DNA of 64,000 bases from Paenibacillus sinensis. Lineage in GTDB: Bacteria > Bacillota > Bacilli > Paenibacillales > Paenibacillaceae. Made by a program: the position numbers and the translations under genes. Location: NCBI RefSeq assembly GCF_019904155.1, contig NZ_JAHCMB010000239.1, positions 13,847 to 77,846 on the forward strand, given 5' to 3'. Below are positions 48,642 to 56,421 of this stretch, piece by piece (the stretch's first letter is position 1; each line of letters starts with the position of its first letter). Below the pieces are notes generated by a model. The model ran no database searches, was not told the DNA's origin, and saw only the letters and a program-made list of their open reading frames with translations.

Positions 48642-48672
48642 AGGATACGACTTAAACCATAGTTTAAGTCAA
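48642..48672 (-). promoter_or_regulatory. MerR-type promoter of the MerR-SDR operon
   Basis: On the minus strand, TTGACT (complement of 48667-48672) and TATCCT (complement of 48642-48647) are 19 bp apart. The dyad GACTTAAAC-CATA-GTTTAAGTC (48649-48670) fills the spacer, the classic MerR arrangement. Confidence 0.8.
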
Positions 48673-48776
48673 CAGGGCAGTTTTGGCTGGGAGTTGCCGC
48701 CTCTGTGACTTTACATGCCTCCTTCGTTGTCCGATATTAAATAGAAATAATCATACAGGAAGCAGGCTGATCGCAT

Positions 48777-49922
48777 ATGAACCTTCATAGAAAATATGTT
48801 GCTTTGGGAATCGTCGTTGCCGCTTTATGTACTATGTTTCTGGGCGCGCCGCAGTCAGCCGCCGCTGACAATACAGCTTATTACCATACGAAAGGCTCAC
48901 AGATACTGGATCACTCGGGCAAGCCGGCTGCCTGGAATGGGCTGAATTGGTTCGGATTTGAGACATCAAATTATGCTCCGCATGGGTTATGGACCCGGAA
49001 CATGGAAGAGATGCTGGATCAGGCGAAGAAGATGGGATACAACTTGATCCGGCTTCCGTACAGCAACCAGATGTTTGACAAGGGATCTGTAGTAAGCGGC
49101 ATTGATTTTACGAAGAATCCGAATTTGAAGAATAAAACGCCGATTCAAATTATGGATCTGTTCATTAAGGAAGCGGGCAAGCGCGGCTTCAAGATTATTC
49201 TGGACCGTCATCGCCCGGATGCTGGCAGCCAATCGGAACTGTGGTACACATCCTCTTACCCGGAGAAGCGCTGGATTGACGATTGGGTGATGCTGGCCAA
49301 GCGCTATAAGGGGAATCAAATCGTGATTGGCGCAGACCTGCATAACGAGCCTCATGGCAGAGCGTCGTGGGGAACCAATGACAAGATGACGGACTGGCGG
49401 CTGGCCGCGCAGCGGGCAGGAAATGAAATACTGAAGGTAAACAAGGATTGGCTCATTATTGTTGAAGGTGTCTCTGCTAATGTTAAACAGTCCAGCGGTG
49501 ACTACTGGTGGGGTGGCAATCTGCAAGGAGTCGCCAAGTATCCTGTGAAACTGAATGTACCGAATCGCCTTGTCTATTCCGCACATGATTACGGGCCGGG
49601 AGTCTATCAGCAATCCTGGTTCAATGCCCCGAACTTTCCGGATAATTTGCCGGCGGTGTGGGATCAATACTGGGGCTATATCAGCAAGCGGGGCATTGCC
49701 CCGGTGCTTGTGGGAGAATTCGGCGGCCGCTCTGTCGATACGGGGTCCCCGGAAGGCAAATGGCAGCGCAAGCTGGTCTCCTATATTAAGGCCAACAATC
49801 TCTATTGGACGTATTGGAGCTTGAACCCTAACAGCGGGGATACAGGCGGATTGCTGCTGGATGATTGGAATACCTGGAACAAGGATAAGCAGGCGATGCT
49901 GGCGCCGATTATGAAGAAGTGA
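48777..49922 (+). CDS. Secreted GH5-family glycoside hydrolase (cellulase-like)
   Basis: A 381-residue exported enzyme. The signal peptide ends around SAAA-D (residue 30). A GH5 TIM-barrel catalytic domain occupies the rest, with NGLNWFGFETSNYAPHGLW at the start, the acid/base Glu191 in DLHNEPHG and the nucleophile Glu314 in LVGEFGGR. This is a retaining mechanism on beta-1,4-glucans or related polysaccharides. No carbohydrate-binding module follows, so it is a minimal enzyme. The ribosome site is weak (GGAAGCAGG at long spacing). It is monocistronic. Confidence 0.93.
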   Translation: MNLHRKYVALGIVVAALCTMFLGAPQSAAADNTAYYHTKGSQILDHSGKPAAWNGLNWFGFETSNYAPHGLWTRNMEEMLDQAKKMGYNLIRLPYSNQMFDKGSVVSGIDFTKNPNLKNKTPIQIMDLFIKEAGKRGFKIILDRHRPDAGSQSELWYTSSYPEKRWIDDWVMLAKRYKGNQIVIGADLHNEPHGRASWGTNDKMTDWRLAAQRAGNEILKVNKDWLIIVEGVSANVKQSSGDYWWGGNLQGVAKYPVKLNVPNRLVYSAHDYGPGVYQQSWFNAPNFPDNLPAVWDQYWGYISKRGIAPVLVGEFGGRSVDTGSPEGKWQRKLVSYIKANNLYWTYWSLNPNSGDTGGLLLDDWNTWNKDKQAMLAPIMKK

Positions 49923-50041
49923 TGGAGGGAATAGGGGACGTATCGTTCGGACCGCAGCGTGGGACAACCGTCTTCTGTTAGGGTAGAATAAGAATTGTAT
50001 GCAAAGACAGTTATAGTTATTTTATTCAGGAGCGGGATAGG

Positions 50042-50737
50042 ATGAGGCAGATCACGATTTTGATAGCTGATGATGAGACGGAAATTGCGGATCTGATTGC
50101 GCTGCATCTGGAAAAAGAGGGCTACCGCCTCATTAAAGTCTCGAATGGGAGGGATGCTGTTCGTGCGGTCCAATCCCATTCGATTGATTTGGCAATTCTG
50201 GATATCATGATGCCGGAACTGGATGGACATGAGGTGACACGCCAAATTCGGGAGCAGCATCGGATGCCGATCATTTTCCTGAGCGCCAAAACATCTGACC
50301 TGGACAAGATCACGGGGCTTGTGATCGGGGCCGATGATTATATGACCAAACCGTTCAATCCGATGGAGTTGGTGGCAAGGGTGAATGCTCAGCTGCGGCG
50401 TTCCATGCAGTTGAACCTGCCGGACACAGGCAACAATCCGGTAATTGAGGCAGGCGGTCTGACCATTGATCCGGATAAGCGTACGGTGTTCCTGTATGGC
50501 AGAGGTATTGAGCTGACTCCGAAGGAGTTCGATATTCTGTATTTGCTGGCGAGCCATTCCAAGAAAGTATTCAGCGCAGAAAATATTTTTCGGCAAGTAT
50601 GGGGCGATGCTTACTACGAAGGCGGTAATACCGTCATGGTGCATGTCCGTACCCTCCGGAAAAAACTTGGTGAAGATGCAGACAAGAACAAATGGATCAA
50701 AACCGTATGGGGAGTAGGTTATACGTTCAATGGCTAA
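50042..50737 (+). CDS. vanR: VanR-type response regulator (OmpR family)
   Basis: A 231-residue regulator. The receiver domain has the acidic pocket Asp10-Asp11 and phosphoacceptor Asp54 (LAILDIMMPELDG), with TKPF near residue 103. A C-terminal winged helix contains ELTPKEFDILYLLASHSKKVFSAENIFRQVWG and TVMVHVRTLRKKLGED...IKTVWGVGYTF. The assignment as VanR rests on gene order with VanS-, VanY- and VanZ-like proteins. It starts with GGAGCGGG; its end overlaps the kinase gene by 8 bases. Confidence 0.85.
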   Translation: MRQITILIADDETEIADLIALHLEKEGYRLIKVSNGRDAVRAVQSHSIDLAILDIMMPELDGHEVTRQIREQHRMPIIFLSAKTSDLDKITGLVIGADDYMTKPFNPMELVARVNAQLRRSMQLNLPDTGNNPVIEAGGLTIDPDKRTVFLYGRGIELTPKEFDILYLLASHSKKVFSAENIFRQVWGDAYYEGGNTVMVHVRTLRKKLGEDADKNKWIKTVWGVGYTFNG

Positions 50738-51818
50738 GATGATGCGGAGCTTCCGGTTTAAAATGATCTACTATCTGGGCCTAAGCATGCTGTTCTCGGG
50801 CGCGATCACCTATGCGATCTATAAAGCGCTTCAACTCTATTACCATGCAACGGTTATGGCAGAGGATACCGCAGCGCAATTTCGTCACATGATGCGCAGT
50901 ATCGGGGATTTGAATTTCTTTCTGATCTTCTTTATTCCGCTAGCGATTTTGTTCTTCTACCTGCTGACGAAGCCTTATGCCACCTATTTTCATGAAATAT
51001 CGACGGGGATACACCACCTCGCCAATGGCGATTTTAACAACCGTGTGCATATTTCGTCGAATGACGAGTTCGGGACGATCGCGGCGGACATGAATGTGGC
51101 CAGTGAGAAGCTGCAGCAAGCGGTTGAGCGTGGGGATTTTGCCGAGAGCAGCAAGGAGCAATTGGTCTTGAACCTGGCTCATGACTTGCGTACGCCGCTG
51201 ACTTCGGTATTGGGATATCTGGATTTTATCCTTCGGGACGATCAATTGACCGCAGAGCAAGTGAGACATTATACGACCATTGCCTACACCAAATCCCGGC
51301 GCCTGGAGAAGCTTATCGATGAATTATTTGAAATCACCAGAATGAATTATGGCATGCTGACGATTGATAAGAACCAGATAGACTTAAGCGAGCTTCTCCT
51401 GCAATTAAACGAAGAGTTATATCCTGTGTTTGAGAACAATCATCTGGAATCCAGATTGGATATCGCTCCGAATTTGCATATTATGGGGGACGGAGAGCTG
51501 CTGGCCCGTGTATTCGAGAACCTTATGACCAATGCGGCCCGTTATGGCAAGGACGGTCAGTTTGTCGATATTAGCTGTAAACAAGCAGCAGGAGAAGCGG
51601 TCATTCGAGTGATTAATTACGGGGACATGATTCCGCCGGAAGAGCTGCCGCATCTGTTTGATATGTTTTTTACTGGGGACAAGTCCCGGGTACATCAAGA
51701 GGGAAGCACAGGTCTCGGATTGTTCATTGCCAAAAATATTGTAGAGCAGCATCAAGGAACCATTTCCGCCCAGAGCAGTGTGATTCGTACGGTCTTTGAG
51801 GTGCGTCTGCCGCAATAA
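50730..51818 (+). CDS. vanS: VanS-type sensor histidine kinase
   Basis: A 362-residue membrane kinase. Two membrane segments (about 12-32 and 62-80) flank a short extracytoplasmic loop of about 30 residues, like VanS proteins of the VanA/VanF type. HAMP-like and HisKA regions follow, with the phosphoacceptor His151 in LNLAHDLRTPLTSVLGYLD, and an ATPase domain (N box FENLMTNAARYGKDGQ, G box GSTGLGLFIAKNIVEQH). Together with VanR it should sense cell-wall damage or a glycopeptide and drive vanY/vanZ transcription. Confidence 0.88.
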   Translation: MAKMMRSFRFKMIYYLGLSMLFSGAITYAIYKALQLYYHATVMAEDTAAQFRHMMRSIGDLNFFLIFFIPLAILFFYLLTKPYATYFHEISTGIHHLANGDFNNRVHISSNDEFGTIAADMNVASEKLQQAVERGDFAESSKEQLVLNLAHDLRTPLTSVLGYLDFILRDDQLTAEQVRHYTTIAYTKSRRLEKLIDELFEITRMNYGMLTIDKNQIDLSELLLQLNEELYPVFENNHLESRLDIAPNLHIMGDGELLARVFENLMTNAARYGKDGQFVDISCKQAAGEAVIRVINYGDMIPPEELPHLFDMFFTGDKSRVHQEGSTGLGLFIAKNIVEQHQGTISAQSSVIRTVFEVRLPQ

Positions 51819-51910
51819 ACAAACTTAAGAAAAACTTTATTTTTACCCCACTTCTTTTTTTAAATGTTTTCCTTATCCTGAATGGACGAAAGTTAAGGAG
51901 GACGTGGAAG

Positions 51911-52771
51911 ATGAAGAAGTGGGTTTTTTGGCTTGTCATCCTGTTACTGTTAGGAGTTGAAGCCATTCTGCAGGAATTTGGCGGCGAAGATCATCATCCA
52001 GGAGCAACTGACCTGCGTCAGGAGGTTTCCTCCAGCAAGGACGATATTTTGATAAGTATGACGAAAGAGCAGATCTACATAGGCAATTTGTTATTGGTCA
52101 ATAAGGAGCATTCTGTTCATCCGCAAGGGGTAACATCCGATGTAGTCAATCTGTTCCAGCATAAGGAGCTGGTGAAGGGTTATGGGCTGCTGAATAACAC
52201 GATCCGGCTGTCACAGAGCGTTGCGGAGCAATTTGAATCCATGATCGGCGCTGCGAAGAAAGACGGAGTCAGTCACTTTATGATCAGCAGCGGTTATCGG
52301 GACACTTCGGAACAGAGACTGCTCTATCGGGAAAAGGGTGCCGATTACGCCCTGCCGGCGGGCCATAGCGAGCATAACCTGGGTTTGTCCCTGGATATTG
52401 GTTCTACCAAGGGGGAAATGAACGATGCGCCTGAAGGAAAGTGGCTGGAACAGCATGCATGGGAATACGGGTTTGTTCTGCGTTATCCGAAGGACAAAGC
52501 GGCGATCACGGGAATCCAGTATGAGCCCTGGCATTTTCGTTATGTCGGGCTGCCGCACAGCGTCATTATGCGGGAGAACGATTTTACCCTGGAGCAATAT
52601 GTGGAGTATCTGAGAGAGAACAAGACCCTTGAGAGTACCGTTAATGGAGAGAAATACGAAATTGCTTATTATCCAGTTGGGAAAAAGACGGCCATCCCTG
52701 TACCCGCGAATCGCCGTTATGAAATATCGGGCAACAACGTCGACGGAGTCATTGTAACTGTGCTTCCCTAG
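51911..52771 (+). CDS. vanY: VanY-type D-Ala-D-Ala carboxypeptidase (M15B)
   Basis: Zinc peptidase that trims the terminal D-Ala from peptidoglycan stem peptides. The 286-residue precursor has an N-terminal anchor (about 5-23). The M15 motif SxHxxGxxxD is present as SEHNLGLSLDIG, with ligands His155 and Asp162. EPWHFRY supplies catalytic Glu205 and ligand His208. In glycopeptide-resistance clusters VanY removes residual D-Ala-ended targets. It starts after a TTAAGGAGG site, 92 bp from vanS, a gap that may hold its own promoter. Confidence 0.92.
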   Translation: MKKWVFWLVILLLLGVEAILQEFGGEDHHPGATDLRQEVSSSKDDILISMTKEQIYIGNLLLVNKEHSVHPQGVTSDVVNLFQHKELVKGYGLLNNTIRLSQSVAEQFESMIGAAKKDGVSHFMISSGYRDTSEQRLLYREKGADYALPAGHSEHNLGLSLDIGSTKGEMNDAPEGKWLEQHAWEYGFVLRYPKDKAAITGIQYEPWHFRYVGLPHSVIMRENDFTLEQYVEYLRENKTLESTVNGEKYEIAYYPVGKKTAIPVPANRRYEISGNNVDGVIVTVLP

Positions 52772-52807
52772 GCGGCGTCCAGAAAATCAGGAAGGTGTGA
52801 ATGAGAA

Positions 52808-53338
52808 ATGAAGCCTAAGAAATTATGGAACGAGTATATGGTGCCGGGACTGTTCGCCTTATATATGTATGCCTTGCTCAAAGTGATTCTATTTAAGTTT
52901 GGCTCGATCAATATCCCCTTTCTGTGGGGTCAGCTGTCAAAACTTATGGCCGATCCTGGGCGTATCATGAACCGGCTGCAGCTCGCCAATTTTACACCGT
53001 TCCTATCCATATCCCGGAATATTCACAATCAGTCGAGCCTCGATCTCATCAACCTGGTTGGCAATATCGTGATCTTCATGCCATTCGGTATTTTTCTTGC
53101 AATATCCGGGAACCGGAGGATATCATTTATGGGTGTACTCATCCGAGCATTTGGTTTCAGTTTATTTCTGGAATGCTCACAGATTATTTTTTCCATCGGG
53201 AGCTTTGACGTCGACGACCTTATTCTTAACACCACTGGGGCGTTACTGGGATATGGGGTGTATAGGGTTTATGGGAAGTACATAAAGTCATCCGCTGACC
53301 AGAATGGGACAAGGGTCACAGGAGAGCGGCGGGCTTGA
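52808..53338 (+). CDS. vanZ: VanZ-family membrane protein
   Basis: A 176-residue protein with four or five membrane segments and the VanZ-like signature NFTPF ... DLINLVGNIVIFMPFGIFLA ... LECSQIIFSIGSFDVDDLILNTTGALLGYGVY. VanZ gives low-level teicoplanin/lipoglycopeptide resistance in enterococci by an unknown mechanism. It starts 37 bp after vanY on the same strand and closes the vanRSYZ set. No vanH, vanA or vanX-like ligase genes are nearby. Confidence 0.88.
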   Translation: MKPKKLWNEYMVPGLFALYMYALLKVILFKFGSINIPFLWGQLSKLMADPGRIMNRLQLANFTPFLSISRNIHNQSSLDLINLVGNIVIFMPFGIFLAISGNRRISFMGVLIRAFGFSLFLECSQIIFSIGSFDVDDLILNTTGALLGYGVYRVYGKYIKSSADQNGTRVTGERRA

Positions 53339-53422
53339 TCGCGTGAATGTTGCGGCCTTATTTTGCAGGGAATTAATAGAAAAGTATGGAATATTGATAT
53401 TTACCAAGATAAGTGGGGGAGT

Positions 53423-54211
53423 ATGATTTTGGTAAAGGCCAAAGGGGTTATTATTAAAGTTACATGGGTCATTATTTTGCTGATAATTTTATATAGCGTA
53501 CAACATTTGGTGAATTTTTTATCCTATGACTATCGGGGACCTTCGAGTTCTCTTGTTAAGGTCTTCTCTGTTATAGGAATCGAAGGGAATATTGCCCGCT
53601 TCATTTTATGGGATCTATTTCAGGTGGCAATTACTATAATTGGCTGCAAGCTGTTGATCAAAAAGACTCTTAAGGAATTAGGATTCAATCTTCACAACTT
53701 GAAAAGCGGTGTCCGGTATATTTGCACTTTTCTATTGATATTCCCTTTAATTCAAGCTATTGCCTGGTTCATCATCTACAAATGGATGGGAATGGATGCA
53801 TTAACAGGAGGGGTGTCGAACGAATCGATTGTGTATGCAATTCAAGATATTCTTGTATATGGCTTACTGCCGGGTGTAGGTGAAGAGCCCTTATTTCGAG
53901 TTTTTGTTATCCAATTTTTGCTGCTCACAGCATTTAAGGAACAAGATTTGAGCGATAGAAGCACCATGGTGTGGGTTGTGTTGATTTCAGCTATTTGCTT
54001 CTCCTATGGGCATATCTATATAGTGTCATGGTCACCTTTTACCGTTACCTATAGTGCTATTCAACTGCTTACTGCTTTTGTTTTAGGCATATTTTATGCA
54101 GTTACATATATAAGAACGAAAAGTATTCTGACAGCGGTTGTGTGTCATAATTATTCTGATTTTATTAATAGATTGGGAAATTACATTTTATTTTATTTAT
54201 TGCTTGCTTAA
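53423..54211 (+). CDS. CPBP-family intramembrane glutamic endopeptidase
   Basis: A 262-residue polytopic membrane protein of the CPBP/Rce1-like (Abi) family. It shows the three motifs GVGEEPLFRVFVI (EExxxR catalytic Glu pair), FSYGHIYIVS (FxxxH) and VVCHNYSDFIN (HxxxD/N). Members process peptides or protect against bacteriocins and phage; the substrate is unknown. The ATG at 53423 has GTGGGGGA; the frame continues to 53363 without a site. It is markedly AT-rich relative to the vanRSYZ genes, suggesting separate acquisition. Confidence 0.85.
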   Translation: MILVKAKGVIIKVTWVIILLIILYSVQHLVNFLSYDYRGPSSSLVKVFSVIGIEGNIARFILWDLFQVAITIIGCKLLIKKTLKELGFNLHNLKSGVRYICTFLLIFPLIQAIAWFIIYKWMGMDALTGGVSNESIVYAIQDILVYGLLPGVGEEPLFRVFVIQFLLLTAFKEQDLSDRSTMVWVVLISAICFSYGHIYIVSWSPFTVTYSAIQLLTAFVLGIFYAVTYIRTKSILTAVVCHNYSDFINRLGNYILFYLLLA

Positions 54212-54238
54212 GGTATTAAAAAAGTGGAAAGATTTTCG

Positions 54239-54265
54239 TCGGGGGAGGAATCCCCCGATTTTTTG
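54239..54265 (+). terminator. Terminator after the CPBP gene
   Basis: TCGGGGGA (54239-54246), GGAA loop, TCCCCCGA (54251-54258), then TTTTTT. Confidence 0.9.
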
Positions 54266-54438
54266 TTGTTTCTTCACTCCCCATCGAATTGGCAAGGAAA
54301 TATTTTTCGGTCTCGAGAAGGAGGAATAAACCCTTCATCAGACTGGTAAAAGGAGCTGCCGGTATCCTTTATACTACGGATAAAGGCCATGTGCCTGAAC
54401 AAACGAACGTAAACGCGAGTGAGGTGGAGTTGAGAACC

Positions 54439-55428
54439 ATGAATGCTAATCAAAATCAGAGAACTCTCTATGCGACTTTCGAGAATGAAATACAATTACC
54501 AATCCTGGATATTACGCATCCCCTTTTCAACGCAAGTATTGATGAGCATGCCTATCATTTGAACTGTCTCAAGTCATCCCGGAGTATTGAATCCTTAAAG
54601 AAGATGCCTGGCTTTATTCAGAACATCTTTATAAAAATGTCAAATGTGGACAATTCCTATCTTAGCGGCATGCGAACTTTGCTGTATAAGCTTGGTCCCG
54701 AGTTAAGCCGGGGGATAAAATTAGGGCTTAGGGACAAGTGGGCGGTGAAGCAAACCTCTTTCATGGGACTTCGGATCAGGCTGAGGGATCTTTGCCGACA
54801 CCAGTCTAAAATTTTGCTGCCCCAGCTCAAGCAATTCCCTGAACGGAACCTATGCTTCTTCAATATCGCTGGGGGTGCCGCTGCCGATAGTATCAACACC
54901 CTGATTCTAATTCAGGAATCGGACCCGGAATTACTCAAGGGACGGAAGATTGAGATCAACATTTTAGATATCGATATCTATGGCCCCAATTTCGCAGAAC
55001 GATGCATCGATGTTTTGAAGCAGCCGGGAGAACGCTTCCATGGTCTGGACATCACCCTCAATACGATTTATTATGACTGGAGCCAACCAGAGGCATTAGT
55101 AAAGTTGAGTTTGGAACGCTGCGGCTGGATTCAGCTCTGTTCATCGGAGGGCGGTCTTTTTGAGTACGGTTCGGATTCAGATATCATTGAAAATTTAAAC
55201 TATTTTTTTATCAACTCCCCGCCGGACGCCCGGGTTACGGGTTCATTAATTTTCGACCGGGACCATGTGAATCCGGGATACCTGGGTTTTACAGAGTTTA
55301 TTGGCGTGCAAATCCAATATCTTGGGCTTGAGGGGTTGCAGCGGATTTTAACCCAAACCTCGTGGGTGCTGGAAGAATCCCATGAAATTGATACGATCTA
55401 TATTTTATTTTCATTGAAGAAAGCGTGA
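54439..55428 (+). CDS. Possible Rossmann-fold/methyltransferase-like protein, unknown function
   Basis: A 329-residue soluble protein. The centre resembles a class I methyltransferase core: CFFNIAGGAAADSINTLILI (glycine-rich loop), then IEINILDIDIYGPNFAERCIDVLKQ with the acidic strand end expected to bind the SAM ribose. Later come a YYDWSQPEALVKLSLERCGWIQLCSSEGGLFEYGSD segment and FDRDHVNPGYLGFTEF. The N-terminal 100 residues are helical. I do not recognise a family. The ATG at 54439 has GAGGTGGAG upstream; the frame is open to a TTG at 54289. Confidence 0.65.
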   Translation: MNANQNQRTLYATFENEIQLPILDITHPLFNASIDEHAYHLNCLKSSRSIESLKKMPGFIQNIFIKMSNVDNSYLSGMRTLLYKLGPELSRGIKLGLRDKWAVKQTSFMGLRIRLRDLCRHQSKILLPQLKQFPERNLCFFNIAGGAAADSINTLILIQESDPELLKGRKIEINILDIDIYGPNFAERCIDVLKQPGERFHGLDITLNTIYYDWSQPEALVKLSLERCGWIQLCSSEGGLFEYGSDSDIIENLNYFFINSPPDARVTGSLIFDRDHVNPGYLGFTEFIGVQIQYLGLEGLQRILTQTSWVLEESHEIDTIYILFSLKKA

Positions 55429-55496
55429 CTTATTGATTGACAGCACCATTTTGAACGTGATAACTTTGCATTAATAATAAAGGCAATGTAACCTTC

Positions 55497-55535
55497 GGGT
55501 TCAACCTCGCTGAGAAGTGGGTTGGACCCTTTTTT
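55497..55535 (+). terminator. Terminator-like hairpin upstream of the nucleotidyltransferase gene
   Basis: GGGTTCAACC (55497-55506) pairs with GGTTGGACCC (55520-55529), with one G-U pair, and is followed by TTTTTT. It lies 33 bases before the next start codon. It may end the previous gene or act as a leader attenuator. Confidence 0.65.
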
Positions 55536-55561
55536 GCATTCAAAATCAGAGGAGGATTCGT

Positions 55562-56338
55562 ATGCTGAGAACAGATTTGCTGCTGCAACGGCTGGGCGAG
55601 ATCGGCAAGTCGCTCGAACGCAAGGGGGGAGCTCTTTATTTATTAGGCCTTGGTTCCGTTGGGGCCGAAACAGAGCGGTTGGATGAATATTCGGATTTGG
55701 ATTTCTTTGTTATTGTGAAACCGGGGGAGAAGAACAGATATATCGACCGATTGGATTGGCTCGAAGATATACAGCCTCTTGCCTATGCATTCAAGAATTC
55801 GGATGTCGGGTACAAGATACTGTTCGAGGACGGAATTTACGGGGAGTATGCGGTATTCGAGGAATGGGAGCTGGCGAACGCTTCCTATATGGGGGCACGG
55901 CTTATATGGAAGGACCCGATGTATGTCAATACGGAAATCACCACACCTGTAAATCCAATCCCCTCCCTAAAAAATGATTCCCTTGACTTTCCCTTGAACG
56001 AAGCCTTAACCAATTTGTACGTAGGGCTCGGCCGCTATGCAAGGGGAGAACGCCTGTCCGCTGCGAGGTTCGTTCAAGGCTATGCTATAGACAGTATTCT
56101 ATCCGTGCTCCATCTACTGGAGCCCGAGGTGGATTGCTTTCCCGATCCATTCGGAAATGAGAGACGGCTAGAGAAGAGATTCCCCTGTTTTGCGGAAATC
56201 ATCGGAGACATGATACAGGGATACGATCATGTTCCCGAATCGGCGCTTCGTATTTTAGATTATCTAGAAGAAGTGTATCCGGTCAATCCAACGCTAAGCG
56301 ATGAGATCCGGCGATTGGCTAATGTGACTTGCCGATAG
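55562..56338 (+). CDS. Nucleotidyltransferase-domain protein (aminoglycoside adenylyltransferase-like fold)
   Basis: A 258-residue protein with a Pol-beta-type nucleotidyltransferase motif: LYLLGLGSVGAETERLDEYSDLDFFVIV (Gly-Ser and Asp-x-Asp metal ligands) at residues about 24-52. A helical C-terminal domain of unknown specificity follows (NEALTNLYVGLGRYARGERLSAARFVQGYAIDSILSVLHLL), resembling those of antibiotic nucleotidyltransferases. A resistance function is possible but not shown. The ATG at 55562 has AGAGGAGG; the frame extends to 55517 across the preceding terminator. Confidence 0.8.
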   Translation: MLRTDLLLQRLGEIGKSLERKGGALYLLGLGSVGAETERLDEYSDLDFFVIVKPGEKNRYIDRLDWLEDIQPLAYAFKNSDVGYKILFEDGIYGEYAVFEEWELANASYMGARLIWKDPMYVNTEITTPVNPIPSLKNDSLDFPLNEALTNLYVGLGRYARGERLSAARFVQGYAIDSILSVLHLLEPEVDCFPDPFGNERRLEKRFPCFAEIIGDMIQGYDHVPESALRILDYLEEVYPVNPTLSDEIRRLANVTCR

Positions 56339-56366
56339 TTGCAGCGCAGGGATGCCAATAGATAAC

Positions 56367-56419
56367 GACAGCCGAAGTCCAAGACTTTATTTTCAAGTCC
56401 GGGTCTTCGGCTGTCTTGT
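56367..56419. terminator. Bidirectional terminator
   Basis: GACAGCCGAAG (56367-56377) pairs with CTTCGGCTGTC (56405-56415), with further inner pairing, and is followed by TTGTTT. It lies between convergent genes. Confidence 0.75.
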
Positions 56420-56421
56420 TT

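Noticed and set aside
50042..53338. Complete glycopeptide-resistance operon
   Set aside because: No vanH, vanA-type ligase or vanX gene is present in or around the set.
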